NCBI GenBank assembly: GCA_944332505.1
Contig: CALVKC010000024.1
Span: forward strand, 1-13,161
Length of the DNA stretch: 13,161 bases
Reading direction: 5' to 3'
From: an uncultured Bacilli bacterium
GTDB lineage: Bacteria > Bacillota_I > Bacilli_A > RF39 > UBA660
Below, piece by piece: positions 12,924 through 13,161 of this stretch (position 1 is its first letter; every line of letters starts with the position of its first letter). The notes beneath the pieces were generated by a model, which saw nothing but the letters and a program-made list of their open reading frames with translations, was not told where the DNA came from and did no database searches. Both the position numbers and the translations under genes were made by a program.

Positions 12924-13161
12924 TTCCTACATCTCCTCCAAGGAGTGTTAAGACATCAATTATTTCATCAAAGAAATCTTTTCTTGATTTATTACCACGA
13001 ACTATCTCATTGAAAATTTTACCATCTTTTAAGAATAATACTCTTTTACAGAAAGATGCACTAAATGAATCATGAGTAACCATGAGAATAGTTGCTTTTA
13101 ATTTATCATTCATATCATCCATTGTTTCTAAAAGCATTCTTGAAGATTTAGAATCTAATGC
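12913..13161 (-). CDS. C-terminal part of a BceA-like ABC ATPase, 5' end beyond the window
   Basis: Only the last 82 codons are present. The frame is open to the right edge and reads ALDSKSS (D-loop of a DEPTGALDS-type ATPase), then TILMVTHD with the H-loop His, and the VLFLKDGKI strand typical of the MacB/LolD/BceA group. The tail after about residue 55 is the usual helical end. Walker A, signature and Walker B lie outside. It overlaps the first permease by 11 nt and must supply ATP hydrolysis for one or both permeases. Confidence 0.88.
   Translation of the reverse strand, partial: ALDSKSSRMLLETMDDMNDKLKATILMVTHDSFSASFCKRVLFLKDGKIFNEIVRGNKSRKDFFDEIIDVLTLLGGDVGNVK

Noticed and set aside
1..13161. 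CRISPR array, tRNA, rRNA or known riboswitch
   Set aside because: I saw no regular spacer-repeat pattern, no tRNA-like cloverleaf with CCA-type end, no rRNA-like GC-rich stretch and no riboswitch consensus on reading both strands by eye.

Overview
The window comes from an AT-rich (roughly 30% G+C by eye) low-GC Gram-positive bacterium, probably a gut-type Bacilli/Firmicutes lineage. Support: AGGAGG-type ribosome binding sites, TTGACA/TATAAT promoters, Ile/Lys/Asn-rich proteins, a surface adhesin with Cna_B/SpaA-like domains, and BceAB-type and GntR/YtrA-type ABC systems. TGA is used as a stop, so this is not a UGA-Trp mollicute. Nearly everything is read on the minus strand; the one clear plus-strand gene is a tandem-HTH regulator at 4768-5217.

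Right half (13161 down to 5229): a peptide-antibiotic sensing and resistance block of three consecutive units. The first is the end of an ABC ATPase followed by two tandem paralogous BceB-like FtsX permeases, closed by a terminator. The second is a BceR/BceS-like response regulator and short intramembrane-sensing histidine kinase, also closed by a terminator. The third is a GntR/YtrA-type repressor with an ABC-2 ATPase and permease (YtrAB/Pmt-like), driven by a near-consensus promoter with repeated operator-like sequence and ending at a bidirectional terminator. The likely logic is that BceS reads flux through the Bce transporter and BceR induces it, while the GntR unit is a second exporter controlled by its own repressor.

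Middle (4768 to 3784): a two-HTH-domain XRE regulator diverges from a small membrane protein and an unrecognised 160-residue cytosolic protein.

Left half (3783 to 1): an accessory-looking string of minus-strand genes with dense regulation. Four 10-11-bp phased repeats precede a palindromic promoter (P1), a short terminator-like element, a second consensus promoter (P2), a large hairpin, a 41-residue Cys-containing mini-protein gene that I found by eye, a 158-161-residue ArpU/sigma-region-4-like regulator, a 12-codon leader ORF, a signal-anchored protein with a Cys-containing external domain, and the start of a large thioester-domain adhesin that runs off the left edge. Three times a hairpin plus U-tract lies only 7-12 nt upstream of the next gene's ribosome binding site, suggesting attenuation or processive antitermination. 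A TGTCGTT-type motif recurs in three of the control regions. I see no integrase, relaxase, tRNA, rRNA, CRISPR array or intact insertion sequence, so mobility is only suspected.
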